Source: Sphingobacteriales bacterium (GTDB taxonomy: Bacteria > Bacteroidota > Bacteroidia > Sphingobacteriales > Sphingobacteriaceae). Taken from it: DNA of 64,000 bases. Within the stretch, counting starts at the first letter, position 1, and each line of letters begins with the position of its first letter. The notes under the pieces were generated by a model. It searched no databases. It saw only the letters and a program-made list of their open reading frames with translations, and was not told the origin of the DNA. This document shows positions 53,448 to 63,100 of the stretch, in pieces. The DNA lies in contig JAQBOG010000039.1 in assembly GCA_028288165.1 (NCBI GenBank), forward strand, positions 124,001 through 188,000, read 5' to 3'. The position numbers and the translations under genes are program-made.

Positions 53448-53539
53448 GGGCGTTTTAACCCGCTGTCCGCTATATCTTTTTGGCTCCCACCGCTCATTTT
53501 CCGATCGCCAAAAAGGATGTCGCTTCCATCGTTAACGCA
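53448..53539 (-). repeat. Dispersed palindromic element, copy G (divergent)
   Basis: A 92-bp copy in minus orientation, the most diverged: right end GTTAACGC, left end GGGCGTTTTAACCCGC. Core arms CTTTTTGGC (53476-53484) and GCCAAAAAG (53507-53515). On the minus strand GCGTTAACGATGGAAG matches the family opening GCGTTAGGGATTGAAG at 12 of 16 places. Together with F it forms an inverted pair 55 bp apart. Confidence 0.75.
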
Positions 53540-53616
53540 CTTTAACAACTTAAATAAACACAAAAATCCGGATCTCTCCTGTTTCATCAATTTTACTTAT
53601 ATTAACTTGTTATTTA

Positions 53617-53802
53617 CTAAGCCTGACTTTCTTTTGGGATGTCGGTTACTGATGTTGGCTTCAAAATACCATCTTTCGCATTTTTAAAATCTTTAACTCC
53701 TTTACCCAGCCCACGCATAAGTTCAGGTAATTTTTTCCCTCCAAATAGCAGCATTACGGCTACCAAAATAATCAGTAATTCAGGTGTTCCTAATCCGCCC
53801 AT
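53617..53802 (-). CDS. tatA: Twin-arginine translocase subunit TatA
   Basis: A 61-residue protein: membrane helix LGTPELLIILVAVMLLFGG, then the amphipathic helix KKLPELMRGLGKGVKDFKNA, and a short polar tail, exactly the TatA/E plan. TatA oligomers form the pore for folded proteins exported by the Tat pathway. No tatC is adjacent, a frequent arrangement in Bacteroidota. Confidence 0.95.
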   Translation of the reverse strand: MGGLGTPELLIILVAVMLLFGGKKLPELMRGLGKGVKDFKNAKDGILKPTSVTDIPKESQA

Positions 53803-54422
53803 TATATATGTTTTTTAAATGATTTTTAATGTGTTTACTTAAAAAACCATACGAAACTACTGATCATCTGGATTTCGGGTGTAGTAAATTATTAGAACAA
53901 GCCTACCCAAATTAAACCCAACAGAAATGGAAAACCCGGAGTGTGAAGTAGACTTGTGGGACGGGAAGATGAGGATTTGGAATGAATGCCGGGACTGATT
54001 AAACCGACCATACACAGGAACTTGCTTTTTTAATCATTTTTGAACTCATTTTACTGCGACTCTCGTGATTTCACCTTTGGAGCGATTGATTTTAAAGCAA
54101 ATAAATCATCAAAATTACTCTTCAATTAATGAGTAAACTTCTACATTCTTAGCAGAATGCTGTCAATCAAAATTTCGGGCCCCCTTTCCGATAGATGGGT
54201 TGCCAATTGTGGCATAAAAATTACAGTCATATTTGTAGTTGTTGAAGCACATAAACATCAAACAAAACAAATAGTTTTTAATTTGTGATTTATTATATTC
54301 AATTACTTGTAAATCCACTTTTACCAGATATTTAGATGCGTTATTTTTACAGCGAAATACTTCTTTGTCCTGAAAAACTATCGCATCCTTACTTTTTTGT
54401 CCTGTTTACCTTACGCTGAGAT
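53803..54422. other. Gene-free 620-bp divergent region
   Basis: Between tatA (minus) and the TonB receptor (plus). No protein remnant, repeat copy or clear promoter boxes recognised. Stops are frequent in all frames. Confidence 0.5.
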
Positions 54423-56537
54423 ATGATTAGATATTCTACCTCGATCCTTTTTGTTTTTATTTCTTTTTATTGCAGTGCTCAGGTTGACACTACTAAAAAT
54501 GTACTTGCTTTATCAGATTTGTCGTTAGAAGAACTGATGGATATTAAAGTAATTACTGCTTCGGGCTATCTTCAAAAAACCTCCGAAGCGCCGGCCACTA
54601 TACAGGTAATTACTGCAAAACAAATTTCAGAACGCGGCTACGAAGAATTATCAGATGCACTTCGCGACATTCCGGGTATTGACATGATTCACTTGAATGG
54701 CTATGCACCTACCTTGATTTATTTCCGCGGAATGTATGGAGCAGAAAACCTAAGAGCCTTATTAATGATTGATGGTATCCCTGAAAACAATATCATGGGC
54801 AGTAATGACATGGCTGGACCTGCTTATAGTTTGCACAATGTAGATCGGATTGAAATTATTTGGGGTCCTGCATCTGCTTTATATGGTGCAAATGCTTTTG
54901 GCGGCGTTATCAACATAATCAACAAAAAAGGTGGCGATATAAACGGTGTTTATGCTGAAAAAACATTCGGAACCTTTAATACTTCTGCAGACAGAGTTAG
55001 CCTGGGAATTCAAAAATCACGTTTTGAAATTTCTCTGTCGGGTTCTCTTTATAGCACAGACGGACCGAAGTTTACGAACCGGGATCCAAACTACTCTGCG
55101 TCATATGTGGACAAGGCTTATTCCATTAACGGATCGATTGCTTATGAAGGCATTAAATCTAAAACAACCTTGGGTTTCCGGGCTTATGAAACGCCGATGG
55201 GCTGGGGAACTTTCTTTAACAGCCCGACTCAATTTTTAGGGCTTCCGTCGCAAGGTTATGAGAATAAAGGCATTTTAGGTTTGATAGCCCGCGATATACG
55301 AAACGAAAAACCGGGATTAGAATCGCCTTTTTCGAAAACGCTTTTTTTGCAAAATGAATTTAAACCAAATGCGAAGCTAAACATTCTAACCCGTGCGGTT
55401 TATCGAGAAACCGGTATCAATGAAAACTCATATGCCTACATTACATTGAACAGCAAGAAATTAATCCGGGCTATAACGGCCAGTTATTCAAACCGCATGT
55501 CGGCAGAGGTACTCGCTAATTATTCGCCTTCAGAAAAACATATGTTTTCGGGCGGTATCCAATATTATGAGGATAATGTTGAGAAAGGCAGTAGAAAGAC
55601 CACTATGGATACAACTACCATTTATATGATTGATGGAAAAGATATTGTAACCAATCTAAATTCAACATTTTTAGCCAGACAATATGATATCCGAAAAACG
55701 GCAGGTAGCTTTTTACAATATGTTTTAAACACAAATTTGCTCCAGAAAACATCTTTTACCGTTGGTGGAAGGTATGACTATAACGATTATTACGGAAATT
55801 CGCTAAGCCCACGGTTAGCAATCGTGAATCAGCCTACAGAACAACTTAGTTTTAAGCTTCAATTTGGTACAGCTTACAGGGCACCAACCAATACAGAAAT
55901 TTATCAATCACCCAACCTGAAACTAAAAACCGAAAAGATAACTACCTATGAAACAAACTTGATTTATGCTTCCTCGAAAAAAAAGGCAACTTTTCAACTA
56001 ACGGGTTTTCGGAATGAACTATCGGATGTGATAATTTTAAACAATTTATCTAATTTAAACGTTGATAAAAACCCAGGTCGGTTTACTATAAACGGCCTTG
56101 AAACACGTGCAGATGTGGTGTATTCATCCAATTTTTCCGGATTTATTAATTTTACTTACCAGGATGCCATTGGGGAAAATACAGTCACAAAAGCAAAACG
56201 ACATGTACCAGGCATTGCCAAAGTGAAAGGGAACATCGGCTTTTCGGCTAATGTAGAAGACATTTTTAATGTAAGTTTAACAGGTAATTGGGTGGGTAAA
56301 AGACAAGCGCCAAGCACTAGTCCGTATGGGGATGTTTCAGGATATTTTTTAACGAATTTGGTATTAAGTACAAAAAAGGTTTTTCATGATCGTGTAAATG
56401 CCAGCGTGCGCATCCAAAACTTATTTAACACTAAGTGGCTGGATCCTGGTTTTCGCACAGCTGATGGTTTTTTATTTTCAACCGTTTTGGAGCAACCCGA
56501 ACGAACCGGCTTAGTTAAGATTGAAATTACCTTATAA
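54423..56537 (+). CDS. TonB-dependent outer-membrane receptor
   Basis: A 704-residue outer-membrane barrel. Signal peptide (SILFVFISFYCSAQ, residues 6-19), then LSLEELMDIKVITASGYLQKT, the plug domain (ATIQVITAKQISERGYEELSDALRDIPGID; DRIEIIWGPASALYGANAFGGVINI), and a 22-strand-type barrel to the end. The LSLEELMDI opening is typical of the receptor group that accompanies YfiR proteins. The stop overlaps the YfiR start by one base (TAATG). Substrate unknown. Confidence 0.93.
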   Translation: MIRYSTSILFVFISFYCSAQVDTTKNVLALSDLSLEELMDIKVITASGYLQKTSEAPATIQVITAKQISERGYEELSDALRDIPGIDMIHLNGYAPTLIYFRGMYGAENLRALLMIDGIPENNIMGSNDMAGPAYSLHNVDRIEIIWGPASALYGANAFGGVINIINKKGGDINGVYAEKTFGTFNTSADRVSLGIQKSRFEISLSGSLYSTDGPKFTNRDPNYSASYVDKAYSINGSIAYEGIKSKTTLGFRAYETPMGWGTFFNSPTQFLGLPSQGYENKGILGLIARDIRNEKPGLESPFSKTLFLQNEFKPNAKLNILTRAVYRETGINENSYAYITLNSKKLIRAITASYSNRMSAEVLANYSPSEKHMFSGGIQYYEDNVEKGSRKTTMDTTTIYMIDGKDIVTNLNSTFLARQYDIRKTAGSFLQYVLNTNLLQKTSFTVGGRYDYNDYYGNSLSPRLAIVNQPTEQLSFKLQFGTAYRAPTNTEIYQSPNLKLKTEKITTYETNLIYASSKKKATFQLTGFRNELSDVIILNNLSNLNVDKNPGRFTINGLETRADVVYSSNFSGFINFTYQDAIGENTVTKAKRHVPGIAKVKGNIGFSANVEDIFNVSLTGNWVGKRQAPSTSPYGDVSGYFLTNLVLSTKKVFHDRVNASVRIQNLFNTKWLDPGFRTADGFLFSTVLEQPERTGLVKIEITL

Positions 56538-57079
56538 TGCTGGAAATGATTAAGAAACTAGCGTTATATATAATTACCGGAATTCTCGTAACAGTGAGTT
56601 CTTCTTTTGAGATGTATCAAACATCCGAAAAAGAGTATTTACTGAAAGCAGCATTTCTATATCGCTTCGCTGATTATATAGACTGGAAAAGTGAAGAAAG
56701 TGAAGAGGTTTTTAACATTGCTATTTTAGGAGAATCGATCATTTTAAATCCTTTAATGCAAATAAGTAATGACAAAAGGATCAGAAATAAAAAGATTCGC
56801 GTAAAACAATATTCGAATATAGACGACATTGAGCCCTGCCAAATGATTTTTGTATCCATGAGTTACAAACATCCTTTAGAACCATTAATAACCAAATTCA
56901 GCCCCCAATCCACCCTTATCGTATCAGAGCGCATTGAAGACTTTAATCAAGGTTCGCATATTAATTTTTTGATTTCTGAAAACAAATTAAAATTTGAAGT
57001 TAACTTAAAAACTGCTTCGGATTCAGGTTTGAAAATAAGTTCTCAATTGCTGCAACATGCAATGGTGGTTAAGCAATAA
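56537..57079 (+). CDS. YfiR-family (DUF4154) periplasmic protein
   Basis: A 180-residue exported protein. Signal sequence near LALYIITGILVTVSSSFEM, then the YfiR core: EYLLKAAFLYRFADYIDWKSEE, FNIAILGESIILNPL, CQMIFVSMSYKHPLEPLI, HINFLISENKLKFEVNLKTASDSGLKISSQLLQHA. In Pseudomonas YfiR represses the diguanylate cyclase YfiN in the periplasm. Here a histidine kinase, not a GGDEF protein, is the next gene, so YfiR may act on the kinase sensor domain; that is inference. Confidence 0.9.
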   Translation: MLEMIKKLALYIITGILVTVSSSFEMYQTSEKEYLLKAAFLYRFADYIDWKSEESEEVFNIAILGESIILNPLMQISNDKRIRNKKIRVKQYSNIDDIEPCQMIFVSMSYKHPLEPLITKFSPQSTLIVSERIEDFNQGSHINFLISENKLKFEVNLKTASDSGLKISSQLLQHAMVVKQ

Positions 57080-57093
57080 TAAGCGGAAGGACT

Positions 57094-58503
57094 ATGATCA
57101 GTATTCGGAATATCTCCATAAAAAATAAACTTGTACTCATGCAGGTTTTTACAAGCGTTTTAGTTTTAGGACTGTGCTTTACCGCGTTTGTAATTACCGA
57201 TATAAGAGGCTATAAAGAACGTAAAGTAAATAGCACTATCTCTATTGCACGTGTTATTGGTTCAAACAGTATATCTGCTATTCAATTTTTAGATAACGTT
57301 ACGGCCAAAGAGATACTAAAAAACTTGCAAAATGTAGAGCCAGATGTAATTAACGCCACCTTAACTGATGCCTCTAGGAAAACCTTTGCCAACTACACCA
57401 AGCCGGGCTTTAAACCTCAAAGAATTGATACGTCATTAAATGCGTTACAAAATCAAAGTGAGTTTTCAGGCAATTATTTACTTGTTTCAGAGCCTATTAC
57501 TGATAAGGGCGAATACCTGGGAACTATTTTTTTACAAGTGGAATTCACAGAACTGGAGCAAATAATCAATCAAAAACTTCAAATTACTGCGATCCTTGTT
57601 TTAATAGGTGTAGGCTTGGCGTTTTTAATTGCTGTAATAAATCAACGGCATATTTCTAATCCAATTCTTTCACTGGTTAACATCATGAAAGAGATTCGCG
57701 AAAGCCACGAGTATCAAAAACAGGTAGAAGTAAAAGGTAAAGATGAAATAAGTACCCTATCAATCGAATTTAATAATTTAATGCAGGAGGTAGTAAGAAG
57801 CCACCAGAAAAAGGATGAGTTTATTGGAATTGCCAGCCATGAATTAAAAACGCCTTTAACAAGTGTAAAACTCTACCTGGAATCGCTTAGCAAGATGAAC
57901 CACCAACAACCTACCCAATTGTTTATAATGAAAGCCCGCGAAGGGGTGAATAAGCTTCATAGCCTTATTTTAGATTTGTTGGATGTTTCAAAAATTCAGT
58001 CGGGGCAGTTGCAGCTTAATCTGAAAGAGCTGGAGCTAGAAAACTTGGTAAGGGAATGTGTTCAGGAGGCACAAATGAATAATCCGAGGCGTTTAATTAG
58101 CTTGGAAATTGAAGCTGGGGAAACAATAGTGATGGCAGACAAAGACCGATTAGAGCAGGTAATTATCAACTTCCTATCTAACGCGGTAAAATATTCACCA
58201 GAAGACAAAAACATTGTCGTAAAAGCGTTTCAAAGTAAATCCTCCATCAATGTGAGTATCACAGATTTTGGTATTGGTATTGCACCTTCAGAGCATGCTA
58301 AAATATTTGAGCGCTTTTACAGGGCTACCGATAGTAACTCTGTTATTTCGGGCTTCGGTTTAGGATTATATATATGCCAGCAAATTATTAAACGGCATCA
58401 CGGAACCATTGGCGTAGAAAGTAATATTAATCAAGGTTCCACTTTCTATTTTGAAATTCCGATTTTAAAGTCACATCTTAAAACAATGATACTGGCGAAT
58501 TAA
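57094..58503 (+). CDS. Membrane sensor histidine kinase
   Basis: A 469-residue kinase. Membrane helix about 12-34, periplasmic CHASE8-like sensor about 35-160 (IARVIGSNSISAIQFLDNVTAKEILKNL), second helix about 163-182, HAMP 185-238, phospho-acceptor H249 in GIASHELKTPLTS, and ATPase boxes NFLSNAVKYSP, DFGIGIAP, GFGLGLYICQQIIKRHHG. It starts 14 nt after YfiR and is likely the signalling output of the TonB-YfiR pair. No response regulator follows. Confidence 0.93.
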   Translation: MISIRNISIKNKLVLMQVFTSVLVLGLCFTAFVITDIRGYKERKVNSTISIARVIGSNSISAIQFLDNVTAKEILKNLQNVEPDVINATLTDASRKTFANYTKPGFKPQRIDTSLNALQNQSEFSGNYLLVSEPITDKGEYLGTIFLQVEFTELEQIINQKLQITAILVLIGVGLAFLIAVINQRHISNPILSLVNIMKEIRESHEYQKQVEVKGKDEISTLSIEFNNLMQEVVRSHQKKDEFIGIASHELKTPLTSVKLYLESLSKMNHQQPTQLFIMKAREGVNKLHSLILDLLDVSKIQSGQLQLNLKELELENLVRECVQEAQMNNPRRLISLEIEAGETIVMADKDRLEQVIINFLSNAVKYSPEDKNIVVKAFQSKSSINVSITDFGIGIAPSEHAKIFERFYRATDSNSVISGFGLGLYICQQIIKRHHGTIGVESNINQGSTFYFEIPILKSHLKTMILAN

Positions 58504-58999
58504 CATCGAAGTTTATTTGGCGACTTCAACATTCCGCATCATTTTAAAAACAATTCATCTCCGAAATAAGTTCCGGGAAGGGGGCGACGACTAATGAGTT
58601 ATTAAACCCCAATTTTAAAATAGTTGATGTTTTTTGGTGAATTAGCAGGATAGCCGTTTGTATCTTTATAATTATTAATTAATTAATTATAATAAAACAT
58701 AAAGTACCACTTTAGCAGATTCTTTCGAATATAACCTTGTTGAGGGCTGATCAAGGTCACATCGACTTAGGTTACTTTTAATTCAATGAGCCTTATTAAC
58801 GCAAATGCATAGCGACTGTTCTTTATGGCATGATATTATCATAGCCTTAAGAAGTATTTAATATTATTTTTCTTTCCTTTTATTTTATACTCTTTACATT
58901 TTATTAATACTTCCTTCAGTGATTCTAGATTAATAGTGAATAAGCACTATTTCTTTTTAGCCTGTTTCTGTATTACTCTACAAGCTTTTCACTAAAAAT
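58504..58999. other. 496-bp intergenic region
   Basis: No gene seen. Contains a nearly palindromic AT run (ATTATTAATTAATTAATTAT, about 58670-58690). The promoter of the next kinase gene is presumed in the right half. Confidence 0.45.
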
Positions 59000-60145
59000 A
59001 TGGATGATCAATCATTACTAACCGAAATTTCTGCATTGAAAAATGAGATTCAGCAATTAAAATACGAAAAGGGTATTTCAACATTCCAGGATTCTAATTT
59101 TCACAAAAGCCAGGTTCGTTTTCGTACCATTTTTGAATCGTCCATGCTTGGGAACAAAATCATCTCACCCGATCTTAAAATATTGCAATTAAACCAGGCA
59201 ATGGTTGCCCTGTTGGGTTATGATACAAAAGATGAAATTATTGGAACTCGGATACTAGATTACACGCCTACAGAACATCTTGAGGATTGGAAAATACTTC
59301 AGGATAACCTTTGGAAAAATTCAATGCCATCCTTTGGCATAGAAACCTGTTTACGAAAAAAGGACGGCACCCTCTTCTGGTGTCAGGTTACATCTATCCT
59401 CTTTAAAGATCAAAATCAAAATTATGGATACACAATCATTGAAGATTGTACAGAAAGGCATGATTTACGTCGCCAAAAGGAGGAGTTTATTAGTGTAGCG
59501 AGCCATCAGCTTAACACCCCCATCACCAGTTTGAAGGCTCGGCTTCAGGTTATGAATCGTATGCTCGGCAATGAAAATGACGTTTCAACGAAGTTCAGAA
59601 AACTGTCGCAGGAAGCCGAGACGTACACCACCAAACTTGGATACTTGGTGGGCGATTTACTAAATCTTACCAAAATAGAGCTTGAAGATTTCCCCTTAAA
59701 CAGAACCAAGTTCGTATTATCAGATGTTATTGATGGTTGTTGCAGTCATATCAACCTGCAAGCTGAATATACTATTAAATTTAAAGGCGACCACAAATTA
59801 AAAGTGGTTGCAGATATAATTAAAGTTGATCAGATTTTAATTAATCTCGTGAATAACGCAGTCAAATATGCTCCGGACTCCAAAGAGATTGAGATTGAAG
59901 TGAAGCAACTAGATAACATGGCGAAAGTTCTGGTGACCGATAAAGGACAGGGTATTAGTGCAGATCACATGGCGAATCTGTTCACCAGATATTACCGGGT
60001 AGATAAAGACATGTTCAAAACTTCTGGATTAGGGTTGGGATTATATGTATCCTCAGAAATAATAAAACGCCATGGCGGGGATATGGGTGTGGAAAGTGAG
60101 ATAGGAAAAGGTTCTACTTTTTGGTTTACACTTCCACTTAATTAA
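59000..60145 (+). CDS. Soluble PAS-domain sensor histidine kinase
   Basis: A 381-residue cytoplasmic kinase: short coiled coil (about 8-25), PAS domain about 38-155 (FRTIFESSMLGNKIISPDLKILQLNQAMVALLGY; CLRKKDGTLFWCQV), H169 in SVASHQLNTPITS with Gln instead of the usual Glu after the His, and ATPase boxes NLVNNAVKYAP, DKGQGIS, GLGLGLYVSSEIIKRHGG. No membrane helices. It converges on the CheB-CheR fusion gene. Ligand of the PAS domain unknown. Confidence 0.93.
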   Translation: MDDQSLLTEISALKNEIQQLKYEKGISTFQDSNFHKSQVRFRTIFESSMLGNKIISPDLKILQLNQAMVALLGYDTKDEIIGTRILDYTPTEHLEDWKILQDNLWKNSMPSFGIETCLRKKDGTLFWCQVTSILFKDQNQNYGYTIIEDCTERHDLRRQKEEFISVASHQLNTPITSLKARLQVMNRMLGNENDVSTKFRKLSQEAETYTTKLGYLVGDLLNLTKIELEDFPLNRTKFVLSDVIDGCCSHINLQAEYTIKFKGDHKLKVVADIIKVDQILINLVNNAVKYAPDSKEIEIEVKQLDNMAKVLVTDKGQGISADHMANLFTRYYRVDKDMFKTSGLGLGLYVSSEIIKRHGGDMGVESEIGKGSTFWFTLPLN

Positions 60146-60195
60146 TGTAAATACCTAATAACAAGCGATAATTAGCATTATCTTAAGTTTTTCGA

Positions 60196-63100
60196 TTAGC
60201 TATTCTCCACTATTAAAGGACTAATTATTGCCTTTTTACCATTTATATTCACTTTAAAGTATATTTTAAAGGTACTCCCTTTCCCTGCTTCACTCTCAAC
60301 TTCAATTTTACCGCCTGAAGCATCAATTATTTTTTTGATCAGGTACAATCCAATTCCTTGGCCTTCAACATCGCCATTAATCCGTTGATACATTTTAAAA
60401 ATGAAATTCAACCGGTCGGGGTTAATTCCAATCCCATTATCTTTTACCGTTAACATGATAAATTGATCTACACGCTGGGTGTGAATAATTATTTCCGGAT
60501 ACCTTCCTGACGAACTGAACTTAATGGCATTAGTAATTAAATTTAACAGTATACTTCGTAAATTGGTTTTCGGAAATTGAATTTCTTTTTCTTTAAAATC
60601 AATTTGAAAATGAACATTTAAATGTTTAATACGCTCAGAAATGATTTCCTTAATTTCATTAAAAATATCCTCAAAACTCTCTATTTGACTTCCTTCGTTC
60701 ATTTCAGCTTCAATATGTCCTACTTTAGATAAGTCATGAATCATTTCTTTAAAGTTACGAATTGCATTGTCCATCATTCCCGACAATTTTGACACCTTCG
60801 GATCAGCCAAGTCGAGTTTTTTATTCAGCATGGCCAATACCATTTCAATGTTATTTATCGGTGCGTTCAAATCATGCGAAGCACCATAAACAAAATTATT
60901 TAGGTTGTCGTTAATGCGAAGCAGGCTTTTATTACTCGCATCCAACTCCTCTGATATTTTCTTTAATTCGGTAATATCGTAAAAGCTGATAATAGCGCCA
61001 TCCGCTGTTTTACTATGCTTACGGATATATGGCATGGTCATTATCTGGTAAAACTTACCTTCTTTTGATTCGGCTTCTTTAATAATAGTTTCGCCGGTTG
61101 CTATTACTTTGTTTATATCCGGCACTAAAGAGTCGAGCTTAATATTAGTTGTTATATTACTTAATGGGCGTCCAATATCGCTTTCGCGGATGTTAATGTG
61201 CTGCATTGCACCGGGAGAGAATTTTTTTAACAACAAATCTTTGTCAACGAATAGTTGCCCATTTACATTACTCCTGAAATAATTGTTTAAATCGTCATTT
61301 GATTCTGTTAATTCGGCATTGGTAATCTGGTGCTCTTTATTGATCGTCTGTAACTCCTCGTTAACCGATTGCAGTTCTTCATTGGTGCTTTGCAGTTCTT
61401 CATTGGCACTCTGCATCTCTTCATTAGCCGATTGCAATTCTTCATTAAAAGACTGCATGTTTTCGTTGGAAGATTCAACGCGGTCATGAGCAATCAGAAG
61501 GTTACTTTTAGCCTCGGCCAACTCCTTTTCTATGTTTATCACATGATCCATCGTTAATTGGCTTAGCTCTTCCAAACTAATGCCTTTACTTTTTTCTACG
61601 GCACCACTATTATCATTTTCAGTAAATAGAATTAATACCAGCTTATCTTCCGACTTCGCTAAATCAACCGGACGAATGATTATATCTACCAATTTGGCTG
61701 CATCTGTAAAAACCAAGCCATTTAAAACAACTTTTTGATTTACTTTTAAGGCTTTGTAAGCCGCAGCTTTCAGGGTAATAGCTATTGCATCTGGTAACAG
61801 ATCTATCAGATCAAAATTAAAATTTTGATCTTTTAGAAATGGGCGAGTGTCGCCAAATGAGTGGATAACTTGTAACTTCGAATCGGTACACACACCATTT
61901 AATCCTGATTCCTTTAAAATAGCCAAGTTAAATTCATCCATGCCCTTCCATTTGTTTGCTGGAAGTTCTGTATTTTGATTCCCAACTAATGCTTTGGTTT
62001 TACGTTGCTCAATAACTGGAGAAGAAAAGGCATCAAAACGAACCGATTGACTTTTTTTATTGCTTTTTAACAGGTTCCATTTATTACTAATTTCATCGAA
62101 ATCAGCCTTTAATACCGAGGCATTTTCGCTTGGCCCTAAAAACAGGTAACCATCTTTTTTTAACCCAAAATGCATCATCGAAAACACTTTCTTCTGCAAG
62201 GTTGGGTTCATATAAATAAGCAAGTTACGACAGCTAATCAACTCAATATCACAATAAGGCGGGTTTTTCACTAAATCATGCTGGGCAAAAATGAGCATCT
62301 TCCGGATGGCATGAGTTACTTTCCAGTTATCGCCTTCCTCTGTAAAGAAAACATCTAAACGGGCTTTAGATACCGCCTTCTCTATATCATGAGTATAAAT
62401 TCCTTTAGAGGCTACGTCTAATGCCGTTTTATTTATATCGGTAGCGAATATTTTAACCTCTAAATCTTTTTTGACTTTATTTAAATGTTCTTGTATTAAA
62501 ATCGCCAGGCTATACGCTTCTTCACCAGTAGCACAACCAGCTACCCAAATTTTCAAAATGTCGCCCTGTTTTTTATTATTGATGATGTCCGGAATCACTA
62601 TTGTTTCAATGATTTTGAAGGCTTCCGGATCTCTAAAAAAGGAAGTCACGCTAATTAAAAAATCGTTGGCCAGTAGCCTGATTTCTTCTGGCTGATTCTC
62701 TAGAAGCTGATAATATTTATCAACCTGGCTAAGGTTGTGATGTGCCATTCGCCTTTTGATTCTCCGTAAAATAGTAGGCCGCTTATAATCCGAAAAATCG
62801 AGCGGCAAGTTCCCTTTAATTAAATTAAATATTTCCAGAAGATCTGTTTCACTTATGGGTGTGTTTTCTTGATTTGACGACGACATCAACACGCCATTTT
62901 TAACATAATCCTCAATCACTTTTGGCATTTCTTTCGGTGAAATAATCATGTCTGCACAATCGGTATCAATCGCTGCAGATGGCATTCCGCTATAAGCTGC
63001 AGTTTCAGGTTCCTGAACCAGTACCATTCCGCCTGCTGCTTTAATGGCCTCAATTCCTTTTGAGCCATCGGTACCTGTACCCGACAAAATAATGCCAATC

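Larger units (their letters stand above)
53071..53616. other. 546-bp intergenic region with two repeat elements
   Basis: Between dinB and tatA (both minus). Carries element F (53315-53392) and element G (53448-53539) in opposite orientation. No gene. Confidence 0.7.

Noticed and set aside
53408..53590. A 60-codon minus-strand reading frame next to tatA
   Set aside because: It is read through repeat element G, has no family resemblance, and the repeat explains the sequence.
61283..61557. Cys/Ser- and Phe-rich plus-strand frames
   Set aside because: They are antisense to the NEELQS heptad repeats of the CheB-CheR fusion.
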